Shown here piece after piece: positions 39,052-47,698 of a stretch of DNA of 64,000 nt (positions are counted from its first letter, which is position 1; the number at the start of each line of letters is the position of its first letter). Both the position numbers and the translations under genes were made by a program. The DNA is from an uncultured Bacteroidia bacterium (GTDB taxonomy: Bacteria; Bacteroidota; Bacteroidia; Bacteroidales; F082). The stretch is from contig CADADR010000002.1 in assembly GCA_902786745.1 (NCBI GenBank), forward strand, positions 248,001-312,000, written 5' to 3'. Under the pieces are notes generated by a model, which was not told the origin of the DNA, searched no databases, and saw only the letters and a list, made by a program, of their open reading frames with translations.

Positions 39052-40473
39052 ATGAAAAACAAGGTTTTACACTTCATCCTCGGCCTGGTCCTGTTGACCA
39101 TGGTCACCTCTTGCAACGACAAGAAAGAAACGACAGAGGTCCGCAAGGGCAACTACCGCATCGTTGACAACACCATCGTTTTCGACGAGCCACAACGCAT
39201 TGAAGGACAGAAAAGCGTCCTTCAGTTCACTGTCGACCCCATCGAGAATGTCCGCATCGGCTTCATCGGCCTCGGTATGCGCGGTCCTGATGCCGTCGAC
39301 CGCATGACCTATATTGACGGCGTGACCGTCGTCGCCTTATGCGACATCGAGCCCGACCGTGTGGAAGCCGTGCAAACCAATATCCTTGAGGCCAAGGGAC
39401 TGCCCCGTGCCGAGGCCTACACTGGTCGTGAGGCATGGAAAGAACTCTGTGAGCGCGACGACATCGACCTCGTCTACATCTGCACCGACTGGAAGACCCA
39501 CGTCCCCATGGCCGTCTACGCCATGCAACACGGCAAACACGTAGCCGTTGAAGTGCCTGCCGCCACCTCCATCGAAGAGTGCTGGCAACTCGTCGACGTG
39601 GCCGAACAGACCCAACGCCACTGCATGATGCTCGAGAACTGCTGTTACGACTTCTTCGAACTCACCGCCCTCAACATGGCCCAGCAAGGCATGCTCGGCG
39701 AGCTCATCCACGGTGAAGGTGCTTACATCCACAACCTGGAGCCATTCTGGCACGAATACTACGAGAACTGGCGCCTTGAGTTCAACCAGAACCATGCGGG
39801 TGACGTCTATCCCACCCACGGCCTCGGACCCCTCTGCCAAGCCTTCAACATCCACCGCGGCGACCGCATGAAGACCCTGGTCTCCATGAGCACACCTTCA
39901 TACAACGGCAAAAAAGTCGCTAAGGAGATGATGAATGTCGACGACTTCGCCAATGGCGACATGACCACTACGATGATCCAAACCGAGAAAGGCAAGACCC
40001 TGCTCATCGAGCATGACGTCTACACCTATCGTCCCTACAACCGCCTGTATCAACTCACGGGCACGGAAGGCTTCGCCAACAAATACCCGACGGCTGGCTT
40101 CACCATCCTCGAGGACAAACTCCCCGCCGGTTTCCTTGCTGAAGGCCAACACCTCGACCCGCACGGCTTCATCCCTGCCGATGTGCGCGACAAGATCATG
40201 AAGGAATACCTCCACCCCATCGCCGTAGAGATTGAAGAAAAAGCCAAAGAGGTCGGTGGTCACGGCGGCATGGACTTCGTCATGGACTACCGCTTGATCT
40301 ACTGCCTGCATCACGGCTTGCCGCTCGACCAAGACGTCTACGATGCCGCCGAATGGTCGTGCCTCGGTGAACTGACCGCAGCCTCCATTGCCAACGGCGG
40401 AATGCCAGTGCAGATGCCCGACTTCACGCGTGGTGATTGGGACAAGGTGAAAGGCTACAAACACGCGGAATAA
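39052..40473 (+). CDS. GH109-type Gfo/Idh/MocA lipoprotein (probable α-N-acetylgalactosaminidase)
   Basis: A 473-residue lipoprotein. The signal MKNKVLHFILGLVLLTMVTSC ends in a lipobox cysteine. A Rossmann NAD domain follows: IGFIGLGMRGPDAVDR, ALCDIEPDRVEAV and YICTDWKTHVPMAVYAM, then HVAVEVPAATSIEECW, CMMLENCCYDFFEL and YPTHGLGPLCQAFNIHRGD. These match glycoside hydrolase family 109, which cleaves terminal α-GalNAc (for example blood group A) using bound NAD. A Bacteroidetes member here is lipid-anchored in the periplasm or outer membrane. It is divergent from a NahK-like kinase. Oxidoreductases of the same superfamily are the alternative; the HGLGP and CTDW motifs favour GH109. It ends at a strong terminator. 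Confidence 0.85.
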   Translation: MKNKVLHFILGLVLLTMVTSCNDKKETTEVRKGNYRIVDNTIVFDEPQRIEGQKSVLQFTVDPIENVRIGFIGLGMRGPDAVDRMTYIDGVTVVALCDIEPDRVEAVQTNILEAKGLPRAEAYTGREAWKELCERDDIDLVYICTDWKTHVPMAVYAMQHGKHVAVEVPAATSIEECWQLVDVAEQTQRHCMMLENCCYDFFELTALNMAQQGMLGELIHGEGAYIHNLEPFWHEYYENWRLEFNQNHAGDVYPTHGLGPLCQAFNIHRGDRMKTLVSMSTPSYNGKKVAKEMMNVDDFANGDMTTTMIQTEKGKTLLIEHDVYTYRPYNRLYQLTGTEGFANKYPTAGFTILEDKLPAGFLAEGQHLDPHGFIPADVRDKIMKEYLHPIAVEIEEKAKEVGGHGGMDFVMDYRLIYCLHHGLPLDQDVYDAAEWSCLGELTAASIANGGMPVQMPDFTRGDWDKVKGYKHAE

Positions 40474-40498
40474 CCGCAAAGAAAGAAACCAACAAAAA

Positions 40499-40520
40499 AG
40501 AGACGCGTTTGCGTCTCTTT
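40499..40520. terminator. Bidirectional terminator between GH109-type and glycosyltransferase genes
   Basis: AGAGACGC-GTTT-GCGTCTCT forms a perfect stem with A-run before and T-run after, so it can act on both converging transcripts. The minus-strand gene stop (40523) is inside the T-run. Confidence 0.9.
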
Positions 40521-40522
40521 TT

Positions 40523-42475
40523 TTATTTCATCGCAACCGACTTAAAGAAAATCTCGGCGTCTTTCCAAACCGTGTAGTCGCGGGCATAAAGCAGATTCAT
40601 CTGGTTGAGGACATCGGCTTCGACCTCTTTCTCCATAAAGGAGGCGGGGGTGTAGATGCCCTTGCGAATCTTGGGCAACTTCTGCGCCTCATCGGCAGGC
40701 GAGCAATAGCCCACCCAAGTACGACGACCGAGCAGGACCAACACTGCATTTTTCAAGAATCGGACGGGCTGTTTCACCACCAAGGCCAGAGGTAGCCAGA
40801 AGATGATGCTGAACAGGCTCATCACCACGTCGAAGAGGCGTTTGTTGCGGCGGTTGGCCACCGTATCAATGGCTTTGATATCGACAGTGTAGAGGTCACC
40901 ACGGGTGTTGATGCTGTTGCTGCCGATGATGGACAGACTGTCCTCGGGCGCAATCTTGTAATCCACATTGGTGGCATGCCAGTCCACCATCTTGTCGATG
41001 ATGACCTGATGCGGCACATCCTTGGAGCAGAAGATGACTTCCGTGATCTTGTAAATCTCGATGATATCGGGCACCTGCGAGAGGTTGCCGATGAAGCCTT
41101 CAGGAGCCTCGCCTTGCGTCTCCGAGCTCACTAAACCGATGAAATCAGGTTTGATGGAGGTGCTCTCCAAAATGGAGTTGACCCTTTGCGTTTCCTCAGG
41201 ACTGCCGATGACGAGGAAGCGTTTCTTTTCCGTCTTCTTCGACTGGAAGTTCTCGTTGCCCAACAGAATGCCGACAAAACGAGTGAGGCTCATCTCCAAG
41301 GCCAGCCATAGCATACCGAAGAGGATCAAAGCGCGAGAGAAACGCAGGCTCTCGGGCAATAAAGCATAAAGAACCAAAATGACGGCACTACCGAAGGCCA
41401 CACCCAAGATAGCCTTACCGATGTTATAGGGTTTGTCGTAGCCTCCCGCAAAATAGGTACAGGCAAGCCAAATCAAGATATAGGCTGGCAACACGGCAGC
41501 GAACAAGAGCGTGGGATAACTCCCTGCCCCGCTATAGATGGTGCCATGTCCCCAGAAATAACTGATGGCCGCCAAACCTCCATAGCCCAACACGGCATCC
41601 AGGAAAGGCACAGCCGCCTTGTGGAAGAACTGCGACACCAAGGCAAAGAAAGCCTTGATGTAGATGGCCATATTAATAAGGAATGAGAACGACTTGGCCC
41701 AGGAGTTGCCGAAATGCTTCTTGGCAAAGATCTCCATGGCGCGATAGAAGACAAACACGTAGTTGACACTAGTCTTCTTCGTGCTCTCGCCCTTGTAGTG
41801 GATGATACGCGTCTCAGGAAAGTAGTAGTTTTTGTATCCCCCCTGGGTGATGCGGTACGACAGGTCGATGTCCTCGCCATACATGAAGAAGGTCTCATCT
41901 AAGAGGCCCACCTTGTCGAGCGTCTCCTTACGCATCAACATAAAGGCACCAGCCAAGATTTCAACTTCGTTGGTCTCGTCGTCAGAGAGATGACCCATGT
42001 AATACCGTGCAAAGCGCTTGCTGTGTGGGAAGAGCTTGCAGAGGCCAAACATCTTGTAGAATGCCGTCGCAGGCGTTGGCAGACCGCGCTTCGATTCGGG
42101 AAGGAACTGTCCCTTGCCGTCCACCATCTTCACGCCGAGACCACCCGCATCGGGATGACTGTCCATGAAGGCGAGGCATTTCGAGAAAGTGTCGTCCTCC
42201 ACCACCGTGTCGGGGTTGAGGAGCAGCACATACTCGCCTGTCGACATTCGGATGGCTTGGTTGTTGGCACGGCTGAAGCCCACGTTCTCCTTGTTGGCGA
42301 TGACCTTCACCTCGGGAAACTTCTGCGCCAGCATCCTCAACGAGCCGTCGACGGAGTTGTTGTCGACGACAAACACCTCCCCCTCGATGCCTTGCATGGC
42401 GCGACGCACCGAGTAGAGGCATTGCTCGAGGAAGTACTCGACGTTGTAGTTGACGATGACGACAGAGAGTTTCAT
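40523..42475 (-). CDS. Glycosyltransferase family 2 fused to degenerate sugar-phosphate-transferase-like membrane region
   Basis: A 650-residue membrane protein. Residues 1-260 form a GT2 rhamnosyltransferase-like domain: MKLSVVIVNYNVEYFLEQCL, VVDNNSVDGSL, ENVGFSRANNQAI, LLLNPDTVVED (DxD-like) and MYGEDIDLSYRI. About 265-400 is a block of transmembrane helices, then a CoA-binding-like domain (KRFLVIGSPEETQRVNSIL). The C-terminus resembles the polyprenyl glycosylphosphotransferase end (NKRLFDVVMSLFSIIFWLPL, TWVGYCSP, DYTVWKDAEIFFKSV), but the catalytic PVFFxQ and KFRSM-type stretch is missing. It likely builds a cell-surface polysaccharide. The start lies 12 nt downstream of the alkaline phosphatase gene, so they are cotranscribed. 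Confidence 0.85.
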   Translation of the reverse strand: MKLSVVIVNYNVEYFLEQCLYSVRRAMQGIEGEVFVVDNNSVDGSLRMLAQKFPEVKVIANKENVGFSRANNQAIRMSTGEYVLLLNPDTVVEDDTFSKCLAFMDSHPDAGGLGVKMVDGKGQFLPESKRGLPTPATAFYKMFGLCKLFPHSKRFARYYMGHLSDDETNEVEILAGAFMLMRKETLDKVGLLDETFFMYGEDIDLSYRITQGGYKNYYFPETRIIHYKGESTKKTSVNYVFVFYRAMEIFAKKHFGNSWAKSFSFLINMAIYIKAFFALVSQFFHKAAVPFLDAVLGYGGLAAISYFWGHGTIYSGAGSYPTLLFAAVLPAYILIWLACTYFAGGYDKPYNIGKAILGVAFGSAVILVLYALLPESLRFSRALILFGMLWLALEMSLTRFVGILLGNENFQSKKTEKKRFLVIGSPEETQRVNSILESTSIKPDFIGLVSSETQGEAPEGFIGNLSQVPDIIEIYKITEVIFCSKDVPHQVIIDKMVDWHATNVDYKIAPEDSLSIIGSNSINTRGDLYTVDIKAIDTVANRRNKRLFDVVMSLFSIIFWLPLALVVKQPVRFLKNAVLVLLGRRTWVGYCSPADEAQKLPKIRKGIYTPASFMEKEVEADVLNQMNLLYARDYTVWKDAEIFFKSVAMK

Positions 42476-42486
42476 TGGGTCAGCAA

Positions 42487-43659
42487 TCAGTTGTTACGGT
42501 TCGAATCAAGGTTCACCTTGACGGCCTTGAAGTGTTTGCCACCGTCTTTCTCCACAAGGCTGTCGCTGACATTCTCCAAGCCGCAAGCGTTCATTATCTT
42601 GGCTTTCAAGTCTCTATTCTGCATCCAACCCGTGAATTGTTCGGCGCCAGGGCCATAGGCATAAACTAAAACGGGCAAGCAGGTATGGCTACCCGTTGAA
42701 TAGTTGAACACGACATTGGTGTATTTGCCTTGGGGGTCGGGCAAGGTAAGGCCGCCTGTCTCATGGTCGGCGGTGACGACGACAAGCGTATTGCCTTTCT
42801 CTTTGGCGTAGTCGAGGGCAACCTGAACAGCATAGTTGAAATCCATCATCTCGTCTATCATCCAAGTGGAGTCGTGACCATGGCAGGCGAAGTCGATCTG
42901 CGAGCCTTCCACCATAAGGAAGAACCCCTTCTCGGCGTCGTCAAGGGTCTTCAAGGCCGTTTTCACGGCACGGGGAAGGAAGTCGCCACGATCGGCCGCC
43001 GTAGGCATATGACCGTCATCGGCAATAACGGCGTATTTCTTGCAGTCATAGTCAATGTTGTCCAAGGTGTCATACACCTTCCAGCCAAGCTCGTTCTCCA
43101 TCTTCTCGATGAGGTTGAGGCTGTCATTGCGTTGGTTGAAGTGCTTACGGCCACCACCGATAATCAGGTTGATGTTGTCGGATTCCGCCAATTGCATAGC
43201 GATATCCTCATACTGACGACGATGCGGCACCTCGGCATAGAAGGCGGCAGGCGTGGCGTGTGTGACATAACTCGTCACTACGATGCCTGTCTCCTTGCCT
43301 TGTTCATGCAATGTCTCAAGCACCGTCTTCACCGGAACGGTATCGGGATTCATGCCCAGCATGGCATTGTTGGTCTTATGGTCGCTGGCCAAAGCCGTTC
43401 CACCTGCAGCCGAGTCAGTGATCTCGTTGCTGGCGGAGTGTGTGTCAACCACGCCAATGTATGGGAATTGTTCGAAGGACATCTCCTCGCCTGTGGCGAG
43501 CATGGCTGCATACACCTGAGGCAAGGCCATACCGTCGCCTATCATATAGATGACGTTCATGGCTTTAGGCTGTTCTTCTTCTTTTTGTTTCTTGTTGCAT
43601 GCCGTCATCATGCCAAGCATGACTATGGCGAGAAGGGATAGATAAGTTAGTTTTTTCAT
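42487..43659 (-). CDS. Alkaline phosphatase lipoprotein
   Basis: A 390-residue phosphomonoesterase. Signal peptide with lipobox cysteine (LGMMTAC, Cys21). The alkaline-phosphatase fold is shown by MIGDGMALPQVYAAM (first metal Asp), EITDSAAGGTALASDH (nucleophile Ser), MVEGSQIDFACHGHD and VVTADHETGGLTL (Zn ligands). Length is shorter than E. coli PhoA, as is common for Bacteroidetes. It probably recovers phosphate in the periplasm. It is followed after 11 nt by the glycosyltransferase gene and preceded by a Family C element; no clear TAnnTTTG box was found upstream. Confidence 0.9.
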   Translation of the reverse strand: MKKLTYLSLLAIVMLGMMTACNKKQKEEEQPKAMNVIYMIGDGMALPQVYAAMLATGEEMSFEQFPYIGVVDTHSASNEITDSAAGGTALASDHKTNNAMLGMNPDTVPVKTVLETLHEQGKETGIVVTSYVTHATPAAFYAEVPHRRQYEDIAMQLAESDNINLIIGGGRKHFNQRNDSLNLIEKMENELGWKVYDTLDNIDYDCKKYAVIADDGHMPTAADRGDFLPRAVKTALKTLDDAEKGFFLMVEGSQIDFACHGHDSTWMIDEMMDFNYAVQVALDYAKEKGNTLVVVTADHETGGLTLPDPQGKYTNVVFNYSTGSHTCLPVLVYAYGPGAEQFTGWMQNRDLKAKIMNACGLENVSDSLVEKDGGKHFKAVKVNLDSNRNN

Positions 43660-43683
43660 ATTCAGATTGTAATTTACTTGTTG

Positions 43684-43811
43684 AGATTCCCTTCGGGAAT
43701 GGAGGGCAACAAAAAGCGCCCAGCGGCGGCCTATTCCAATTCACGGCAAGTAACGGTCACAAACCGCCGCGTGGTACCTAAGAAACAAGCCACCATTCCC
43801 GAAGGGAATCT
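43684..43811. repeat. Family C element, copy 1 (128 bp with 19-bp inverted ends)
   Basis: Perfect terminal inverted repeats AGATTCCCTTCGGGAATGG (43684-43702) and its complement (43793-43811). Each arm is itself a palindrome. An inner pair GCGGCGG (43723-43729) and CCGCCGC (43764-43770) could form a central hairpin. The copy at 56540-56666 has the same plan and nearly the same length, but different sequence between the arms. Confidence 0.85.
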
Positions 43812-43844
43812 ATATTACGTTATTAAATCGTTCATTCTTGTCCT

Positions 43845-44798
43845 TTATTGTTTGCGGGCAACAACTTTTTTCACCGCCTCCACGATGTCGGGCGTGTCGA
43901 GATGATAGGCTTTCAGCAGCTCATCGGGTGTGCCGCTTTGGCCGAACACGTCGTTGACAGCCACCATCTCCATCGGGCAAGGATCGTTCATGGCCAACAC
44001 CTGTGCGATGCTGTCGCCAAGGCCTCCATTACGCTGATGTTCCTCGGCGGTGACCACACAACGGGTCTTCTTCACCGACTTCAGCACGGCCTCCACGTCC
44101 AACGGCTTGATGGTATGGATATTGATCAATTCCGCGTCGATGCCCATCATCTTCAAGATAGGAAGTGCTAACACGGCCTTCCAAACAAGGTGACCACAAG
44201 CGAATATGGTCACATCCTTGCCTTCCTGCAGCATCTGGGCCTTGCCGATGACGAACTTCTCGTCCACCGGGGTGAAGTTCGGCACTTTCGGGCGACCGAA
44301 ACGCAGGTACACGGGACCGTCGTATTCGGCGGCGGCAATGGTAGCATTCTTGGTCTGGTTGAAGTCGCAAGGCACGATAACGGTCATGTTGGGCAACATC
44401 TTCATCAGACCGATGTCTTCGAGGATCTGGTGCGTGGCACCGTCTTCGCCGAGGGTGACACCTGCATGCGATGCTGCAATCTTCACGTTCTTGTTGGAAT
44501 AGGCCACGCTCTGACGGATCTGGTCGTAGACACGTCCCGTCGAGAAGGCCGCGAAGGTGCCCGTGAACGGCACGAAGCCGCTCAAAGCCATACCTGCCGC
44601 CATGTTGATCATATTGGCTTCGGCGATGCCTGTCTGGAAGAAACGCTCAGGGAACTCCTTGGCGAAGTCGCCCATCTTCAATGAGCCTGTGAGGTCGGCG
44701 CAGAAAGCCACCACCTTGGGGTTGCGGCGACCTGCCTCGAGCAGACCTTCACCGAATCCCGATCTAGTATCTTTGTTGTTCTGTATCGTAAAGTCCAT
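43845..44798 (-). CDS. Transketolase C-terminal subunit
   Basis: A 317-residue protein that covers the pyrimidine-binding and C-terminal domains of transketolase. It begins MDFTIQNNKDTRSGFGEGLL. Motifs include the pyrimidine-site sequence FFQTGIAEANMINMAAGMAL, SHAGVTLGEDGATHQILEDI, VYLRFGRPKVPNF and AEEHQRNGGLGDSIA. Together with the N-terminal half encoded one base upstream it forms the split transketolase common in Bacteroidetes and archaea. The pair works in the pentose phosphate pathway (TPP-dependent two-carbon transfer). A 1-nt gap to the upstream gene shows coupled translation. Confidence 0.92.
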   Translation of the reverse strand: MDFTIQNNKDTRSGFGEGLLEAGRRNPKVVAFCADLTGSLKMGDFAKEFPERFFQTGIAEANMINMAAGMALSGFVPFTGTFAAFSTGRVYDQIRQSVAYSNKNVKIAASHAGVTLGEDGATHQILEDIGLMKMLPNMTVIVPCDFNQTKNATIAAAEYDGPVYLRFGRPKVPNFTPVDEKFVIGKAQMLQEGKDVTIFACGHLVWKAVLALPILKMMGIDAELINIHTIKPLDVEAVLKSVKKTRCVVTAEEHQRNGGLGDSIAQVLAMNDPCPMEMVAVNDVFGQSGTPDELLKAYHLDTPDIVEAVKKVVARKQ

Positions 44799-44799
44799 A

Positions 44800-45642
44800 T
44801 CAATAATCTCCTAAAGTTTCGGTTAATTGTGACAATGCATTGGCGGCTTGTTCGTCGTTAGGTGCCGAGCCGTGCCATTTGTGGGTACCCATCATGAAAT
44901 CGACACCCATGCCCATCTCGGTGTGGGCGAGGATGAGCTGAGGCTTGCCTTGGAAAGCGTTCTCGCGAGCGAACTGCAGGGTGTTCACCACGGCCTGCAT
45001 ATTGTTTCCGCTCATCTCAAGCACGTTCCAGCCGAAGGCTTCGTATTTGGCACGAAGATCACCGAGGTTAAGCACGTCGTCGGTGGAGCCATCGATCTGT
45101 TTCTTGTTGTAGTCGACGATGGCAACGAGGTTGTCGACGCCCTTGGCGGGGGCATACATGGCAGCTTCCCAAATTTGGCCTTCCTCCTGCTCGCCATCAC
45201 CCATGAGGACGAAGACGAGGTGCTTGTCGCCATTGAGGCGCTTAGCCTGGGCAGCGCCAACAGCGACAGAGAGCCCTTGGCCGAGCGAGCCAGAGGCGAT
45301 GCGGACGCCAGGCAGCCCTTCAGCCGTGGTAGGATGGCCTTGAAGACGGGTGCCGAGACGACGGAAGGTAGCCAACTCGCTGACGGGGAAATAGCCTCGA
45401 CGCGCCAAGATGCTGTAGAACATCGGGCTGATATGGCCGTTGGAAAGGAAAAACATATCCTCGCCGTTGCCGTCCATGCGGAACTTGGCGGGGTCGATCT
45501 GCATCTGATCGAAATAAAGCGCTGTGACAATGTCAGTTGCGCCCAACGAACCGCCCGGGTGGCCCGACTGGCAGCCATGCACCATACGAATGATGTCGCG
45601 GCGCACCTGAGTCGCGATTCTTTCTAATTCATTGATAGTCAT
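44800..45642 (-). CDS. Transketolase N-terminal subunit
   Basis: A 280-residue thiamine-pyrophosphate-binding half of a split transketolase. Landmarks: MVHGCQSGHPGGSLGATDIV, FFLSNGHISPMFYSILARRG, IASGSLGQGLSVAVGAAQAK, and the TPP motif LMGDGEQEEGQIWEA with VDYNKKQIDG. The start at 45642 fits the usual N-terminus (MTINELERIATQVRRDII); sequence further upstream is a shadow of the divergent TPR gene. A TACCTTTG box lies at 45671-45678. It is transcribed with the C-terminal subunit gene. Confidence 0.93.
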   Translation of the reverse strand: MTINELERIATQVRRDIIRMVHGCQSGHPGGSLGATDIVTALYFDQMQIDPAKFRMDGNGEDMFFLSNGHISPMFYSILARRGYFPVSELATFRRLGTRLQGHPTTAEGLPGVRIASGSLGQGLSVAVGAAQAKRLNGDKHLVFVLMGDGEQEEGQIWEAAMYAPAKGVDNLVAIVDYNKKQIDGSTDDVLNLGDLRAKYEAFGWNVLEMSGNNMQAVVNTLQFARENAFQGKPQLILAHTEMGMGVDFMMGTHKWHGSAPNDEQAANALSQLTETLGDY

Positions 45643-45670
45643 ATTCTTTATTATTATAGATTTCTGTTTG

Positions 45671-45678
45671 CAAAGGTA
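45671..45678 (-). promoter_or_regulatory. -7 box of the transketolase operon
   Basis: TACCTTTG followed by C on the minus strand, 28 nt upstream of the start at 45642. Confidence 0.55.
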
Positions 45679-45713
45679 TGTAAAAAAACCAATTAAACTT
45701 TCCCGATTTTTAT

Positions 45714-45721
45714 TATTTTTG
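45714..45721 (+). promoter_or_regulatory. -7 box of the cytoplasmic TPR gene
   Basis: TATTTTTG followed by C, 20 nt upstream of the start at 45742. It is divergent from the transketolase promoter. Confidence 0.55.
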
Positions 45722-45741
45722 CACCAAATTTCCGACAGGCT

Positions 45742-47199
45742 ATGTTTGACGACGAAGATATCGACGATTATTACGAAGAGGAGCAAGACCGACAGGCGGC
45801 GTTGGAGCGGTATGAGGACATGCTGAAGCAAAACAATTCGTCCTATTTCGACAGCGAAGAGTTTGAATTCATCATCGACCACTACACGCAGCACAACGAC
45901 CTGCGGCATTCGCGTCAAGCGGTGGAGATGGCCCTCGAGCAGCACCCAGAGAGCAACATGCTGAAAATCAAGTATGCACGCCAATATCTGCTCGAAAACG
46001 ACGCCCAACGCGCCTTCGATATCATGCAACACGTGGAGCGCGACGAGGACGACGACCCCGACTATTTCCTCACCCTAGGCTCCTGCTTGGCCGCCTTGGG
46101 CAAATCGAAAGAAGCCCTGGAGAACTACTTCAGCGCCCTTCCTTACTTCGACGAGGACGAGAAATACGACCTCTACAACGCCATAGCCTACGAATACCAG
46201 CGCATGCAGAAATACGACCTCGCCCTGGAGTTCTACAACAAGGCATTGCCTTACACTGACGAGATCGACACCATCTACCACGAGATCCGCTGCTGCTACC
46301 TCAGCGCTGGACGAAAAGAAGAAGCCATCGCCTACTTCCAACGTCTGGTCGACAAAGACCCATACAACAGCAAGGCCTGGACCAACATCGGCGACGTCTA
46401 TCGCATGATGGGACAATACGAAGACTCCATCGACCCATATGAGTTCGCCCTGTCCATCGACCCGCAAGACCTATGGACCAACATGCATCTGGCCGATATC
46501 TATTACGACCTCGGACGCTACAAGGAAGCCATCGACACCCTCGAGGAAGCCCTGCGCAACGGCATAGAGACCTCCATGATACACACCACCATCGGCGACT
46601 GTTATTATCGCATCAACGACTTGCAGACTGCCGAAGAGCATTTCCACAAAGCCCTTGAGATCAACCCGATGATAGGGGCCGGCTATGCCGGACTCGGTTA
46701 TGTGTACAGCGACCGCGGTTATAGTAACAAAGCCATCCGTTTCTTCGAGAAAGCCTATCAGCTGGAGCCATGGGAGACCGACCACCTCTACTCCATCGCG
46801 GCCGACTACCGCAAGCTGAATGACTTCGACAAAGCCATGGAATACCTGCGCAAGATACAGGAGCAGACTCCCAACGACGCCGACGCCTATTATTATATTG
46901 CCGACCTCTATGGCGAGCAGGACAAAATTGACGAGGCCATCAACACCATCAACTTCGGACTGCTGCAAACCGACAACGATCCGTCGCTGCTCTATCTTTT
47001 GGCTTATGCCTTCTTTGTCAAAGGCAGCCGTCAAGATGGATTGGAAGCCTTAGAACGGGCACTCGTTGCCGACTTTGAGGGCTATGCCGACTTCATCGAG
47101 TTTGACCGCGAGCTGCTGGCCAACGACACAGAGATCCTTGAGCTGATTGCCGAGCACAAGAAGAGCCAAGAAAACCTTCCCGACACCCCAATCTCATGA
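45742..47199 (+). CDS. Cytoplasmic tetratricopeptide-repeat protein
   Basis: A 485-residue protein without a signal peptide. It begins acidic (MFDDEDIDDYYEEEQDRQA) and contains about ten TPR units, for example YNAIAYEYQRMQKYDLALEF, AWTNIGDVYRMMGQYEDSID, GLGYVYSDRGYSNKAIRFFE and AYYYIADLYGEQDKIDEAI. It has no catalytic domain, so it is a likely protein-interaction scaffold. It is common as a conserved gene in Bacteroidetes, where its role is unclear to me. Its stop overlaps the ATG of the small membrane protein gene by 4 nt, so the two are coupled. The operon continues to aroE. Confidence 0.85.
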   Translation: MFDDEDIDDYYEEEQDRQAALERYEDMLKQNNSSYFDSEEFEFIIDHYTQHNDLRHSRQAVEMALEQHPESNMLKIKYARQYLLENDAQRAFDIMQHVERDEDDDPDYFLTLGSCLAALGKSKEALENYFSALPYFDEDEKYDLYNAIAYEYQRMQKYDLALEFYNKALPYTDEIDTIYHEIRCCYLSAGRKEEAIAYFQRLVDKDPYNSKAWTNIGDVYRMMGQYEDSIDPYEFALSIDPQDLWTNMHLADIYYDLGRYKEAIDTLEEALRNGIETSMIHTTIGDCYYRINDLQTAEEHFHKALEINPMIGAGYAGLGYVYSDRGYSNKAIRFFEKAYQLEPWETDHLYSIAADYRKLNDFDKAMEYLRKIQEQTPNDADAYYYIADLYGEQDKIDEAINTINFGLLQTDNDPSLLYLLAYAFFVKGSRQDGLEALERALVADFEGYADFIEFDRELLANDTEILELIAEHKKSQENLPDTPIS

Positions 47200-47690
47200 A
47201 GAACTACATATACATCTTCCTCATCGCCATGGTACCGCTGATCGAGTTGCGCGGCGCATTGCCCGTAGCCTATGGCATCCACACCGCAAACCCCGACTTC
47301 AGCCTGCTTTGGTCGTATATCATCATTGCCATCGGCAACATGCTGCCAGTGCCTTTCATCTATTTCTTTGCCCGCAAGGTGCTGGAATGGGGCAAGAACG
47401 TCAACGTACGTTGGTTCAATAGATTCTGCAACTGGTGCCTCGAGAAAGGCGAGAAAGGCGGTCAAAAACTACAAGCTAAGGCGGGTCGCGGACTGTATTG
47501 GGCCTTGCTGCTCTTCGTCGGCATCCCCTTGCCCGGCACAGGGGCCTGGACGGGCACCCTTGCCGCCAGCTTCCTCGACATGGACTTCAAGAAGAGCGTT
47601 CTCGCCGTCATCGGCGGCGTGGTGCTGGCCAGTGTCATCGTCGGCGTGGTGTGCACCTTGGGATTTGGAGCAATTTTCGGAATCAAATAA
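47196..47690 (+). CDS. Small-multidrug-export family membrane protein (COG2426-like)
   Basis: A 164-residue inner-membrane protein. The N-terminus IYIFLIAMVPLIELRGALPV is the family signature, with the ELRGALP motif; helices follow at YIIIAIGNMLPVPFIYFFA, LYWALLLFVGIPLPGTGAW and VLAVIGGVVLASVIVGVVC. The paired GIPLPGTGAW hairpin supports a DedA/SMR-like export fold. The substrate is unknown, and the 'multidrug' label rests on weak evidence for the family. It overlaps the TPR gene (ATGA) and lies 8 nt before aroE. Confidence 0.8.
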   Translation: MKNYIYIFLIAMVPLIELRGALPVAYGIHTANPDFSLLWSYIIIAIGNMLPVPFIYFFARKVLEWGKNVNVRWFNRFCNWCLEKGEKGGQKLQAKAGRGLYWALLLFVGIPLPGTGAWTGTLAASFLDMDFKKSVLAVIGGVVLASVIVGVVCTLGFGAIFGIK

Positions 47691-47698
47691 AGATAACC

